A DNA stretch of 64,000 nt from Streptomyces eurocidicus (GCF_002891295.1 NZ_LGUI01000003.1:310001-374000), one strand, 5' to 3'; shown: positions 34,655 through 43,276, numbered from the stretch's first letter. Notes: generated by a model not told the origin, from the letters alone. Made by a program: numbers and translations.

Positions 34655-34869
34655 ACGGACCCAAGGCGGAGCTGTACGCGCACGACCTCTCCGCCGCCAC
34701 CTGGCGCAAGTCCTCCGCCAGCGCAGGCGAAGGCAACTGCGTCGAAACCGCCGACCTCCCCGGCGGCATCGCTGTCCGCGACTCCAAGAAAACCCACCTC
34801 GAACCACTCCGCTTCACCACAGCGGAGTGGGACGCGTTTCGCACCGGGATGCTGAGGGGAGAGCTGTAA
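34651..34869 (+). CDS. DUF397 protein
   Basis: This 72-aa protein has the DUF397 signature WRKSSASAGEGNCVETADLP then GGIAVRDSK and ends with FTTAEWDAFRTGM. Its GTG overlaps the regulator stop. DUF397 proteins are thought to bind or modulate the partner XRE/DUF5753 regulator. Confidence 0.9.
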   Translation: MNGPKAELYAHDLSAATWRKSSASAGEGNCVETADLPGGIAVRDSKKTHLEPLRFTTAEWDAFRTGMLRGEL

Positions 34870-35382
34870 GCCCTCCCCTCGGAAGAGCACAGCAAGTGCT
34901 CGACGCGGCGCGAGCGGGATCTGGATCTCTCATGCGCCACGGTTGCGTGCGTCTCCTGCGGTGGAGCCCGGGCACGACTGACGACCGATACAGGAAGGGC
35001 CGGGCGGCCTCGGCGAACGCGGCCTCCATGCGGGCCCGTGCGGGCTCATCCGGCGGCGCATACATCAGTGACCTCCGTCAGTCGTTGGGCGTCCAACGGT
35101 AAGTCGAGTGCGGCAGTGGCCTCAGCCCAATGCCCGGAACAGCGACGGTACCCGCGAGACCAGGGAGTGGGGCCGTCCCCCCAGCCACCTGCTACACGCA
35201 GGTGGCGGCTCCTCGGCGCGTGGCTTGCGCGCCAGAGCTCGTCGAACGCGCACGCGACTTCCTCACCGCCCACCGCTGACCCATTCCCTCTTGACCACGT
35301 GATGGGCCGTCCGGAGCTGTAACCGAGTTGCGCGTTTTCTCCCCTGGCCGTTTCCGGCCGGGAAAGCAACAACCTGGCGGCT
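34870..35382. other. Stretch without a supported gene
   Basis: This stretch of about 510 bp lies between convergent DUF397 and zinc-finger genes. Minus-strand fragments such as MYAPPDEPARARMEAAFAEA and TAALDLPLDAQRLTEVTDV look like ends of decayed genes but cannot be assembled into one. No terminator, RNA gene or repeat is clear. Confidence 0.4.
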
Positions 35383-36099
35383 TCACGCGGCGGCTTCCCC
35401 GCCATGCTGCGCGGTGGCGAGCTCGACGCGGGAGGGGTGCGGGGTGGCACGGCGGGCATTGCTGCGGACGCTGCCATCAGGGCGAACACGACGACTGCGG
35501 CACGGGCGGCCTTCGGGTGCCTGGCACCAGTCGCAGCGAACATTGAGCGGGTCTGGCTGTCCAGCCGCGACGGCGGCCTCGCGAACGGCACGTACGGGCC
35601 TGTAGCGAGCCAGTTCCGCGCGAGCCGGCGAGGGGATGCACGATCCGATCGCGCGCAGCCGCGCCTCGATGGCCGGGTGCGGCCCGCTGGTCAGCGCGCG
35701 GTACTCGATGGGCGCGGCCCGCCCGGTTGCGACAGCGGTACGGGTGGTGCGCATCTCGGTGAGGAAGGCAGGAACGTCGTCGGGGTCGGCGGCCGGGGTG
35801 GGGTCGGTGTGGCGCTGCATCAGGGCATCGCGGTGCCGGGCCCAGGCAGTGAGGATGTCGTAAGGCTCGACGGGGTGGTACTGCGCGCTGTTGTCGCCCC
35901 CGCGGCGCTCGTAATAGTTGCGGACCACGCGGCCCACGTCCCACGAACCGGCGGGGAGTGTAGCGGGGACATCCGCGAGGGCGGTGGTCCATCGGGTGAC
36001 GACGCGCTCGGCGCTGCTTGCGTCATTGAGCTGTCGGTCGATCCGGCCGTCGATGGTGGCGACGCGGTCGAGCAGTGCGACGATTTCACGGGGCGTCAT
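35383..36099 (-). CDS. Zinc-finger protein of the element
   Basis: The N-terminal two thirds of this 238-aa protein are helical and unrecognised. The C terminus has a compact zinc-binding module (VRCDWCQAPEGRPCRSR, then ATPHPSRVELA) of a type frequent in actinomycete integrative elements and phages. It overlaps the winged-helix gene upstream by 4 nt (ATGA at 36096), which suggests joint work in replication or copy control. Confidence 0.75.
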   Translation of the reverse strand: MTPREIVALLDRVATIDGRIDRQLNDASSAERVVTRWTTALADVPATLPAGSWDVGRVVRNYYERRGGDNSAQYHPVEPYDILTAWARHRDALMQRHTDPTPAADPDDVPAFLTEMRTTRTAVATGRAAPIEYRALTSGPHPAIEARLRAIGSCIPSPARAELARYRPVRAVREAAVAAGQPDPLNVRCDWCQAPEGRPCRSRRVRPDGSVRSNARRATPHPSRVELATAQHGGEAAA

Positions 36100-36944
36100 C
36101 GGGCGTTCTCCCGGTTCTCCAAGTTGTCCAGGGCGGCGAGCAGGTTCTGCCGCGCTGAGGCGGCGGGGGCGGTGGTCGCACGGCCCCGGAAGGGAACGAC
36201 GGTGGCGCCGGGCCCAGCCGGGCTCAGGTGGTCGAGGTCGGACCAGACCTTGAGCCAGTACCGGGCCGACCTGGGCGCCTCACCGGGCACGGTGCGGTGG
36301 ACGGCGAGCTCGACGAGAGCAGAGACGCCGTGACGCTGAACGAGACGCCAGACGGCCTCCTGTTCGCCGAGGCCGAGGCTCCAGCGCACGCCGACGCCAG
36401 CGGCGTCGAGGGCGGCAGCCAGAGGGCGCAGTGCCTCGGTGACCACGGAGGCGGAGAGGGCTCTCGCGCGCGGCTGCTGCTGTTCCTCTTGGTGCTTGCG
36501 TTCTCTTGCGTTCTGGGGTGCAGATTCCACACCCCTGGGGGTGCAGTTCTCGCACCCCTCCGTTGCAGACCCCGCACCCCCTGGGGTGCAACTCTCGCAC
36601 CCGTGCAGATTCGGCACCGGTGCAGAATCTGCACCACCAATCCGGGGTCTATCGGACGACATGGCGCGGGCGTGACCGACCGCGCCCGCGAGCCGGTACA
36701 CGGTCTCGCCGCGCGGCCCCTTACGGCCCTCGACGACAGCCAGCTCACCGGACGCGAGCAACTTGTCGACTGCGCCGACGACACACCGCCGGGACGCGTT
36801 CGTGCGCTGCACGAGCATCGCGGTGCCGGCATAGGCGGTGCACTCCGGGCCCGAGCACTTGTCGGCGATGGCCAGCAGGATCATGCGGGCAGTGCCCTTC
36901 GCGGCGGACCGGGTCCAGACCCAGTCCATGGCGTCGAGGCTCAA
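36096..36944 (-). CDS. Winged-helix replication-type protein with internal repeats
   Basis: The N-terminal domain of this 282-aa protein (WVWTRSAAKGTARMILLAIA onward, then NASRRCVVGAVDKLLASGEL) is the winged helix common to replication initiators and helix-turn-helix proteins of Streptomyces elements. The middle is low-complexity and repeats GCESCTPGG / GCENCTPRG, encoded by the iteron-like DNA at 36515-36636. The C-terminal part (about 165-235) is helical and includes ARYWLKVWSDLDHL. It probably serves DNA binding in replication or regulation of the element; primase or helicase motifs are not visible. Confidence 0.7.
   Translation of the reverse strand: MSLDAMDWVWTRSAAKGTARMILLAIADKCSGPECTAYAGTAMLVQRTNASRRCVVGAVDKLLASGELAVVEGRKGPRGETVYRLAGAVGHARAMSSDRPRIGGADSAPVPNLHGCESCTPGGAGSATEGCENCTPRGVESAPQNARERKHQEEQQQPRARALSASVVTEALRPLAAALDAAGVGVRWSLGLGEQEAVWRLVQRHGVSALVELAVHRTVPGEAPRSARYWLKVWSDLDHLSPAGPGATVVPFRGRATTAPAASARQNLLAALDNLENRENAR
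36515..36636. repeat. Iteron-like direct repeats inside the winged-helix gene
   Basis: Six copies of a unit close to TGCAGA-TC-GCACCC begin at about 36519, 36542, 36564, 36587, 36604 and 36621. Spacing is 23, 22, 23, 17 and 17 bp, roughly two then one and a half helical turns. The repeats are degenerate but share the core TGCA...GCACC. They could be binding sites for the encoding protein. Confidence 0.6.
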
Positions 36945-37216
36945 CGGGCCGCCCCTCCGAATCCGTGCGGGGTGGAGGTGAGGCTGCTGCGGGAGCGGAT
37001 TGAAGGTATGGGGCGTATCACGCTGCGGCCTCCTGCCTCTCGGCGGAGACAGGGAAGTCGGTAGGCTTCACGAAGAGTCCTTTGACCGACGGTGCGGGGT
37101 GGGCAAGACCTCACGCCGTCGTGCTGTTCATGGATGGATGGCGTTGTGGGCTTCGAGGGCTCCGGCTGGCGTTGCGATCGCCAGGCCGGGGCCCGTTCTC
37201 GTTGTGGCGCAGGCCG

Positions 37217-37468
37217 TCACGCAGCCACGGCCACGTCACCGCCTGCACTGTCGGGGGCGATGACGGGCAGGCCCAGGTAGCTCCACAGGTCGTAGCGGGT
37301 GACGCGGTAGGCGCGGCCCAGCTGCCGGACGCGCACGGGGTACGTCCCGGTCTTCGCCATGAAGTAGCCCTGTGTGCGGCCGATGCCCAGGGCGCGGTTC
37401 GCGGTCTCCAGGGGGAAGCTCACCGGAAGGGCCGTCAGTTCGGCGTGGGTCATCTGGCGGGGGTGCAT
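37217..37468 (-). CDS. Excisionase-like small helix-turn-helix protein
   Basis: This 83-aa basic protein starts MHPRQMTHAELTALPVSFPL, then has a MerR/Xis-type helix-turn-helix (ANRALGIGRTQGYFMAKTGT then YPVRVRQLGRAYRVTRYDLW). I chose the ATG at 37468 because GGAG lies 5-6 nt upstream; an ATG at 37495 would add nine residues. Such proteins bend DNA at attachment sites and drive excision with the integrase. It is divergent from the XRE regulator and shares operator-like repeats with it. Confidence 0.8.
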   Translation of the reverse strand: MHPRQMTHAELTALPVSFPLETANRALGIGRTQGYFMAKTGTYPVRVRQLGRAYRVTRYDLWSYLGLPVIAPDSAGGDVAVAA

Positions 37469-37482
37469 CCAAGCTCCGGTTT

Positions 37483-37582
37483 TGTCGATTTGCACAGCCG
37501 ACGGTTCGAATCGACCTTGATCAACCTAGCGTCACAGAATGGCACGGCGCAAGTTGATGCGCTACCGTGTCGATATGCACAG
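37483..37582. promoter_or_regulatory. Operator-like 15-bp repeats between excisionase and XRE genes
   Basis: TGTCGATTTGCACAG (37483-37497) and TGTCGATATGCACAG (37568-37582) differ at one of 15 positions and lie 85 bp apart. One is upstream of the excisionase-like gene and the other covers the alternative XRE start at 37575. This is a good candidate for the binding site of the XRE repressor. Confidence 0.6.
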
Positions 37583-38309
37583 TCACGAGATCTTGAGCGA
37601 CGTGGTCGCCGAGCAGGTCCGGGCGCACCGGACTCGCCTCGGGCTCAACCGCGAGCAGCTCGCGGAGGAGTGCGCGCGGATCGGTGCTCCCGAGCTGACG
37701 TATGCGGCCATCACGAACATCGAGACCGGCCGCCGGGACAAGGACGGCAAGCGCCGCCGCGAGGTCACCGTCGACGAGCTGATGACCTTCGCGTACGCGC
37801 TCGGCGTCCCCCCGCTGCTTCTGATGCTGCCGCTCGGCAGCATGGACAGGGTCCCGTCGCCGGCCAAGTGGGGCGGCCTGCACCCGCACTACGCGTGGCA
37901 ATGGGTTACCGGTGAGGAGCCGCCGGCCTTCCGTGACGAACGAGGGCGGACGGTCGTCGACAGCTCGGGAATCGGCGGCGAGGAAGGGCCGAACCGCACG
38001 GGGGTCTGGCGGCAGGTGGCCGTGCCTACCGAGGTGTACCGCAGCCTCCAGGCGACCCAGGCGGCGCTGAGGCATGCGAGCGGTCAGCTCCACTTCGCCC
38101 AGGCGCGTCACGGCGAGGATGCCGACGCGACCCGCAAGGCGCGCGGAGCCTACCTCGACCGGCTCCAGGAGTTCGCTGTCGTACTCAACGAGATGACCGA
38201 TCTCGGGCTGAACATCCCGGCCTGCGACGCCAGATGGGTCGATGACATGCGGCAGTTCGACATGCTCAAGCGCCCGGAGGCTGTGCAGATCCTCGACACG
38301 AAGGACTAG
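37539..38309 (+). CDS. XRE-family regulator of the integration module
   Basis: This 256-aa protein (244 aa if it starts at the ATG at 37575, MHSHEILSDVVAEQVR) has a helix-turn-helix at the N terminus (VAEQVRAHRTRLGLNREQLA then TYAAITNIETGRRDK) and a C-terminal helical region without known function. No ribosome-binding site precedes either ATG, so the message may be leaderless. It lies between the excisionase-like gene (divergent) and the integrase (14 nt downstream), the place of a phage-type repressor in such elements. Confidence 0.85.
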   Translation: MARRKLMRYRVDMHSHEILSDVVAEQVRAHRTRLGLNREQLAEECARIGAPELTYAAITNIETGRRDKDGKRRREVTVDELMTFAYALGVPPLLLMLPLGSMDRVPSPAKWGGLHPHYAWQWVTGEEPPAFRDERGRTVVDSSGIGGEEGPNRTGVWRQVAVPTEVYRSLQATQAALRHASGQLHFAQARHGEDADATRKARGAYLDRLQEFAVVLNEMTDLGLNIPACDARWVDDMRQFDMLKRPEAVQILDTKD

Positions 38310-38322
38310 AAGGAGAACAGGA

Positions 38323-39936
38323 TTGACCGGCTCAACCTTCAAACGATGCGCCTGCCGCAACCCGGAAACGGGCAAGCAGTACGGCCAGTCGTGCCCCAAG
38401 CTCACGCAGAAGCGGCACGGCCTGTGGAACGTCCGGCAGGAGCTACCGCTCCGTGAGGACGGGACGCGACGAACCTTCCGCCGCTCCGGCTACACGTCCA
38501 AGAACGACGCTCAGGCCGACCTGGACCAGATCCGCACGCTGCTCAAGATCCCCAGCACCGACGACGCAGAAGGCCGCGTGCGCATCGGCGATCTCCTCGA
38601 ATCCGTCGCCTCCGGCAAGGAGCCGATACCGGACTACGAGGAGACGAAGCGGAAATTCGGGACCGGCCAGTCCCTCACCGTGCACACCACGGTCGGCGAG
38701 TGGCTCGAACTCTGGCTCGCCGGCAAGAAGCGGCTCCGCAAGAGCGGCAAGGACCGGTACGAGACCGACATCCGCGTGCACCTGGAACCACGCATCGGGC
38801 ACCTTCGCCTCGACCGGCTGCGGGTGCAGCACCTCGACGAGATGTTCGCGGGCATAGCCGAGACGAACATCGAGATCAACGACGCGAACATCATGCGTCG
38901 TGCCGCGATCGACGAGCTGGCCGCGATCCCCTGGAAGGGCGCGGAGAGCCGCGCCCGGCGCAAGGCGCTGAAGGAGACCATCGCGGCGATGCCCCCGTTC
39001 CGGCGGATCACCGGACCCTCGACGCAAAGCCACATCAGGGCAACGCTGCGTGCCGCCCTGAACGACGCCATCGCCCAGGGCTACATCACCTTCAACCCCG
39101 CCCAGCACGTCGAGCTGGAGGCGGCGAAGCGGCCGAAGGCCCTCGTCTGGACCGAGGAACGCGTCGAAGAATGGATCAGGACGGGCGAGAAACCGTCCCC
39201 GGTCATGGTGTGGACCCCGGAGCAGGCCGGCCAGTTCCTCGACTTCATCGCCGAGGACCGGCTGTACGCCCTGTTCCACCTGATCACCTACCGCGGACTA
39301 CGTCGAGGTGAGGCATGCGGAGCCCGCAAGCAGGACCTGAACCTCCAGGCGATGACGCTCACCATCGCCACGCAGCTGGTGCAGGACGGTTGGGAGGTCC
39401 TGGAGAGCGACCCGAAGACCGACAGCGGCGCGCGGGTGGTCCATCTCGACGAAGACACCATGGACGCGCTGCGCACGCACCTAGCGAAGCAGGCCGCTGA
39501 CCGGCTCAGCTGGGGTGAGGCGTGGCAGGACACGGGCCGCATCTTCACCCAGGAAAATGGCGAGTGGCTCCACCCGGGGTGGCTGACCGATTACTTCGAA
39601 CGGCTCGTCGAGGCGAGCGGACTCCCGCCGATCCGACTGCATGACCTGCGTCACGTTGCGGCCTCGCTGATGCTTGCCGCCGGCGTCGACGTCAAGATCG
39701 TGTCCGAGACGCTGGGCCACAGCGACTCCCGGATCACGCGGGACATCTACCAGTCGGTCCTGCCGAAGGTCGGCGCCGAGGCAGCAGAGGCCACTGCCCG
39801 CATGGTCCCTCGGGCCGCGTCCTCGAAGATCGCGCGCACCGCCGGGCTCACCTCGGGCTCACACGCTCCCGCAGAGATCATCGCAATCTCGGGGCCAGCG
39901 ACCCTGGACAAAGAAAAAGCCCAGGTCAGCGGGTAA
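38323..39936 (+). CDS. int: Tyrosine recombinase (site-specific integrase)
   Basis: This 537-aa integrase should recombine the element's attachment site with the tRNA-Thr 3' end. Catalytic residues are Arg327 (YRGLRRGEACG), His440-x-x-Arg443 (LHDLRHVAAS), His466 (LGHSDSRIT) and nucleophile Tyr476 (DIYQSVL). It has the N-terminal SAM-like core-binding domain (about 120-260) and a cysteine-bearing start (CACRNPETGKQYGQSC). I chose the TTG at 38323 because AAGGAG lies 8 nt upstream; no ATG nearby is supported. The gene ends 17 bp before the right attachment repeat. Confidence 0.93.
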   Translation: MTGSTFKRCACRNPETGKQYGQSCPKLTQKRHGLWNVRQELPLREDGTRRTFRRSGYTSKNDAQADLDQIRTLLKIPSTDDAEGRVRIGDLLESVASGKEPIPDYEETKRKFGTGQSLTVHTTVGEWLELWLAGKKRLRKSGKDRYETDIRVHLEPRIGHLRLDRLRVQHLDEMFAGIAETNIEINDANIMRRAAIDELAAIPWKGAESRARRKALKETIAAMPPFRRITGPSTQSHIRATLRAALNDAIAQGYITFNPAQHVELEAAKRPKALVWTEERVEEWIRTGEKPSPVMVWTPEQAGQFLDFIAEDRLYALFHLITYRGLRRGEACGARKQDLNLQAMTLTIATQLVQDGWEVLESDPKTDSGARVVHLDEDTMDALRTHLAKQAADRLSWGEAWQDTGRIFTQENGEWLHPGWLTDYFERLVEASGLPPIRLHDLRHVAASLMLAAGVDVKIVSETLGHSDSRITRDIYQSVLPKVGAEAAEATARMVPRAASSKIARTAGLTSGSHAPAEIIAISGPATLDKEKAQVSG

Positions 39937-39949
39937 CTGGCCTGGACTT
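39917..39949 (+). terminator. Integrase terminator beside the right attachment site
   Basis: A hairpin AAGCCCAGGTCAG / CTGGCCTGGACTT (one mismatch, one wobble) with a CGGGTAA loop follows A-rich sequence. It overlaps the last codons and stop of the integrase and ends 3 nt before the 46-bp repeat. Confidence 0.65.
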
Positions 39950-39952
39950 CAA

Positions 39953-39998
39953 CTGAGCCGCCTTCGGGATTCGAACCCGAGACCTACGCATTACGAGT
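39953..39998 (-). repeat. Right attachment site: 46-bp repeat forming the tRNA-Thr 3' end
   Basis: Identical to 16976-17021. Here it continues directly into the tRNA 5' half at 39999-40029, so this junction carries the restored tRNA gene. Confidence 0.92.
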
Positions 39999-40029
39999 GC
40001 GTTGCTCTGGCCAACTGAGCTAAGGCGGC
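39956..40029 (-). tRNA. tRNA-Thr (anticodon CGT)
   Basis: The 74-nt cloverleaf folds with a 7-bp acceptor (GCCGCCT / AGGCGGC), a D arm (AGCTCAGTTGGCCAGAGC), the anticodon stem ACGCA/TGCGT around CTCGTAA giving anticodon CGT, and a T arm (TCTCGGGTTCGAATCCCGA). CCA is not encoded. It is the integration target of the element to its left. Confidence 0.95.
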
Positions 40030-40137
40030 AAGCTGCGGGGGCCGGATCGGCATCAGCAGCGGGGCCAAGTTTACACAGTTTCCGAGGGTGCTCCGCACAC
40101 GGTGGCCGAGGGGCCGGGGCCGGGGCTCAGTCGCAGG

Positions 40138-41832
40138 TCAGGTGCACTTCTGGGAGGCGGGGGGCGCGGTGCTGGTGAGGAGGTAGTTGTTGACGGCGTT
40201 GTCGATGCAGGCGCTGCCCCGGGTGTAGGCGGTGTGGCCGTCGCCGTCGTAGGTCAGGAGGCGGCCCGAGGAGAGCTGGGAGGCCAGGGCGCGGGCCCAG
40301 GGGTAGGGCGTGGCCGGGTCGCGGGTGGTGCCGACGACCAGGATCGGATCGGCACCCCGCGCGGGGATGACATGCGGCCGTCCGACGGCCGGCATGGTCC
40401 AGTACCCGCAGGTCAGGGCCGCCCAGGCGAGGCTCTCGCCAAAGACCGGGGATGCCTTCTCGAAGGCCGGGAGGGCCGCGCGGACCTCACCGGGGCCGCG
40501 GAAGGCCGGGGGGAGGTCCAGGCAGTTCACGGCGGCGTTGGCGTACATGAGATTGGCGTAGCCGCCGTTGCCCTCGCGCTCGAAGTAGGCGTCGGAGAGC
40601 CTCAGCAGCGGGGCTCCGTCGCCGTGCGCCGCGGCGCGGATCGCCGCGCGCAGCAGGCCCCAGGCCGCCTCGTCGTACATGGCGGAGATCACACCGGTGG
40701 TGGCGAGGCTCTCGGTGAGTTTGCGCGACTTCGCGGCCGGCAGCGGGTGGCCGTCGATCTGTTTGAAGAGGGCCGCGAGGCGGTCGCCCGCCGCCTCCGC
40801 CGTGGTGGTGCCCAGCGGGCAGTCCTTGCGCCGGGCGCAGTCCTCCGCGAAGGCGGTGAAGGCGGTCTGGAAGCCCGCGGTCTGGTCGCGGTTGATCCGC
40901 TCGGAGTCCAGCGACGGGTCGAGCGCGCCGTCGAGGACGAGGCGGCCGACGCGGGCCGGGTAGAGCCCGGCGTAGGTGGCGCCGAGGAAGGTGCCGTACG
41001 AGGCGCCGACGTACGTCAGCTTCTCGTCGCCGAGGACCGCGCGCAGGACGTCCATGTCGCGCGCGGCCTCGACCGTCGACACATGGCCGAGCAGTTTGCC
41101 CGAGCGGGCCTCGCAGCCCTCCGCGAACTTGATGTAGGCGTCGACCAGTTCCCCGATCTCGCCGGCGTCGTCCGGCGTCTGGTCGACCTGGGTGTAGGCG
41201 TCCATCTCCGCGTCGGACAGGCAGACGACGGGCTCGCTGCCGGCTACCCCGCGCGGATCCATCCCGACCATGTCGTACCGGGCGCGGACCGCCGCGGGGT
41301 AGCCGAGGGCCGCGTACCGCTGGAGATAGCCGACCGCCGAGCCGCCCGGGCCACCGGGGTTGACCAGCAGGGAGCCGAGGCGCTTGCCGGGCCCCGTCGC
41401 CTTCTTGCGGGAGACCGCGAGCCTGACGTCGTCGGCGGGCCGCGGGTCGTCGTAGTCCAGCGGGGCGATCAGCGTCGCGCACTCGAAACCGCTGGTGCCG
41501 CACGGCCGCCAGGTCAGCTTCTGCGCGTAGTACGAGCGGAGGGCCGACGGCACCTGGGCCGGCAGCAGGGCCAGCGGGCGGCCGGGCTCGGAGGCGTACG
41601 GTCCGGTGGCGTACGAGGTGCCGGATCCGGCGTACGCGGCCGCGGACCCGGCGTACGGGGCACCGGGGCGTCCCCGCGCCGCGTCGCCCCACACCGCGCT
41701 GTCACCCCGGTCCTTCGACGGCACCGCCGCGGACGCCCTCGGCGAGGAACCTCCCAGGGCGGCGCCGGAGAGCAGCAGCGCCGCGGTCGCGGCGACGGCG
41801 CCGGAGGTGCGGAGCAGGCGGCTGGTGTCCAT
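40138..41832 (-). CDS. Secreted tripeptidyl aminopeptidase (S33 family)
   Basis: This 564-aa secreted alpha/beta hydrolase has a signal peptide (MDTSRLLRTSGAVAATAALL onward, cleavage near 36), VNPGGPGG (158-165), the nucleophile elbow GASYGT with Ser278, the acid in TTRDPATP and the base in GDGHTAY. A short repetitive linker with YAGS/YATG units (60-80) follows the signal peptide. It is the chromosomal counterpart of the element-borne peptidase at 23341 and belongs to the same family as Streptomyces Tap/Slp enzymes. It stands alone between tRNA-Thr and holB. Confidence 0.93.
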   Translation of the reverse strand: MDTSRLLRTSGAVAATAALLLSGAALGGSSPRASAAVPSKDRGDSAVWGDAARGRPGAPYAGSAAAYAGSGTSYATGPYASEPGRPLALLPAQVPSALRSYYAQKLTWRPCGTSGFECATLIAPLDYDDPRPADDVRLAVSRKKATGPGKRLGSLLVNPGGPGGSAVGYLQRYAALGYPAAVRARYDMVGMDPRGVAGSEPVVCLSDAEMDAYTQVDQTPDDAGEIGELVDAYIKFAEGCEARSGKLLGHVSTVEAARDMDVLRAVLGDEKLTYVGASYGTFLGATYAGLYPARVGRLVLDGALDPSLDSERINRDQTAGFQTAFTAFAEDCARRKDCPLGTTTAEAAGDRLAALFKQIDGHPLPAAKSRKLTESLATTGVISAMYDEAAWGLLRAAIRAAAHGDGAPLLRLSDAYFEREGNGGYANLMYANAAVNCLDLPPAFRGPGEVRAALPAFEKASPVFGESLAWAALTCGYWTMPAVGRPHVIPARGADPILVVGTTRDPATPYPWARALASQLSSGRLLTYDGDGHTAYTRGSACIDNAVNNYLLTSTAPPASQKCT

Positions 41833-42055
41833 CGGCTGGTCCCTCTACCTGGAGTGGACGGACGGAAATGTGCGGGTACGCGGAGAACATGGCGAACACC
41901 GAGACCGCGATCGTCACAGGGAGTTACGGAGAATCGGATTGCCCGGACGGAGCGTATCCGCAGGGGTGCGCCCCATGGCCAGCCGGAGGGCCTCATTGAG
42001 CTCGTTCGAGTGAGAAGGCGTAACCGCAGGCGACTTGGCGCGTACGGCCTTCCCG

Positions 42056-43276
42056 TCACCCTGCCCGGAGCGCCACCGTCATCGCCTCGACCGCGAGCAG
42101 CGGCGCCACGTTCCGGTCGAGGGCGCGGCGGCACTCGATGATCGCCTCGATGCGGCGCAGGGTCTGCTCGGGTCTCGAACCCGAGGCGACGCGCCGGAGG
42201 GCGTCCTCGACGTCCACGTTGGCGATGGCGATCGGGGAGCCGAGCTGCATCGCGAGGACGTCGCGGTAGAAGCCCGTCAGGTCGACGAGCGCGAGGTCGA
42301 GGCTGTCGCGCTGGGTACGAGTGCCGCGGCGCTTCTGGCGGTCCTGGAGGTCCTTCATGACGCCCGCGGTGCCGCGGGGCAGCCGCCCGCCCGTGCCGGC
42401 CGCAGCGCCCAGCGCCGCGCGCAGCTCCTCGGTCTCCTTGGTGTCGACCTCCTCGGCGACCTGCTTGGCGTCCTCCGCCGCCGCGTCGACGAGCTCCTGG
42501 GCGCCCTTCAGGCAGCCGCCGATGTCGTCGACCCGCAGCGGCAGTTTGAGGACGGCCGCGCGGCGGGCGCGGGCGCGCTCGTCGGTGGCGAGGCGGCGGG
42601 CCCTGTCGATGTGGCCCTGGGTGGCGCGGGCCGACTGCGCGGCGAGCCCCGGCTCGATGCCGTCGCGGCGCGCGAGGAGGTCCGCGACGGCGTCGACGGG
42701 CGGCGTCCGCAGGGTGAGGGACCGGCAGCGGGAACGGATCGTCGGCAGCACGTCTTCCAGCGAGGGGGTGCACAGCAGCCACACGGTGCGCGGCGCGGGC
42801 TCCTCCACGGCCTTGAGGAGGACGTTCCCGGCACCTTCGGTCAGGCGGTCCGCGTCCTCCAGGACGATCACCTGCCAGCGGCCGCCCGCCGGGGACAGCT
42901 GGGAGCGGCGGACCAGGTCGCGGGTCTCCTTCACACCGATCGACAGCTGGTCCGTGCGGACGATCTCGACATCGGCGTGCGTGCCCACGAGCGAGGTGTG
43001 GCAGCCGTCGCAGAAACCGCAGCCGGGCATGCCGCCGTGGGCGCGGTCGGGGCTGACGCACTGGAGCGCGGCGGCGAACGCCCGGGCCGCGGTCGCCCTG
43101 CCCGAGCCGGGGGGCCCGGTGAACAGCCACGCGTGCGTCATCGAACCGCCGCCGACGGGTGCGCCGCCCTCCCCCGGGGCCGCCGCGCCGGTCACCAGCG
43201 CGTCCGCGTCCCGCGCGGCAGCGGAGAGCTGCTCCGTCACCCGGTCCTGGCCGACCAGGTCGTCCCACACCGCCAT
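42056..43276 (-). CDS. holB: DNA polymerase III subunit delta'
   Basis: This 406-aa clamp-loader subunit opens and loads the beta clamp with the tau/gamma and delta subunits. The P-loop region is GPPGSGRATAARAF (54-67), where the usual lysine is arginine, as often in non-hydrolysing delta' subunits. The zinc site is Cys73, Cys86, Cys89 and Cys92 (CGFCDGC). LEDADRLTEGAGNVLLKAVE and the sensor-1-like PTIRSRC are present. It is in its usual actinomycete place downstream of tmk and topA on the same strand. Confidence 0.95.
   Translation of the reverse strand: MAVWDDLVGQDRVTEQLSAAARDADALVTGAAAPGEGGAPVGGGSMTHAWLFTGPPGSGRATAARAFAAALQCVSPDRAHGGMPGCGFCDGCHTSLVGTHADVEIVRTDQLSIGVKETRDLVRRSQLSPAGGRWQVIVLEDADRLTEGAGNVLLKAVEEPAPRTVWLLCTPSLEDVLPTIRSRCRSLTLRTPPVDAVADLLARRDGIEPGLAAQSARATQGHIDRARRLATDERARARRAAVLKLPLRVDDIGGCLKGAQELVDAAAEDAKQVAEEVDTKETEELRAALGAAAGTGGRLPRGTAGVMKDLQDRQKRRGTRTQRDSLDLALVDLTGFYRDVLAMQLGSPIAIANVDVEDALRRVASGSRPEQTLRRIEAIIECRRALDRNVAPLLAVEAMTVALRAG

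Larger units (their letters stand above)
16976..39998. mobile_element. Integrative element of about 23 kb in tRNA-Thr(CGT)
   Basis: The element is bounded by identical 46-bp repeats and has the right-end module int / XRE regulator / excisionase-like gene / zinc-finger and winged-helix replication-type genes that is typical of actinomycete integrative elements (AICEs). Cargo includes the CdtB-lectin-chitinase fusion, a secreted peptidase, a lasso-peptide cluster and regulators. I find no FtsK/SpoIIIE-like transfer ATPase, so it is either mobilised in trans, degraded, or several elements accreted together. Orientation is clear: the tRNA 5' half lies to the right of the right-hand repeat. Confidence 0.85.

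Noticed and set aside
41833..42055. A second tRNA gene between the peptidase and holB
   Set aside because: The sequence has short tRNA-like words but does not fold into acceptor and T arms.
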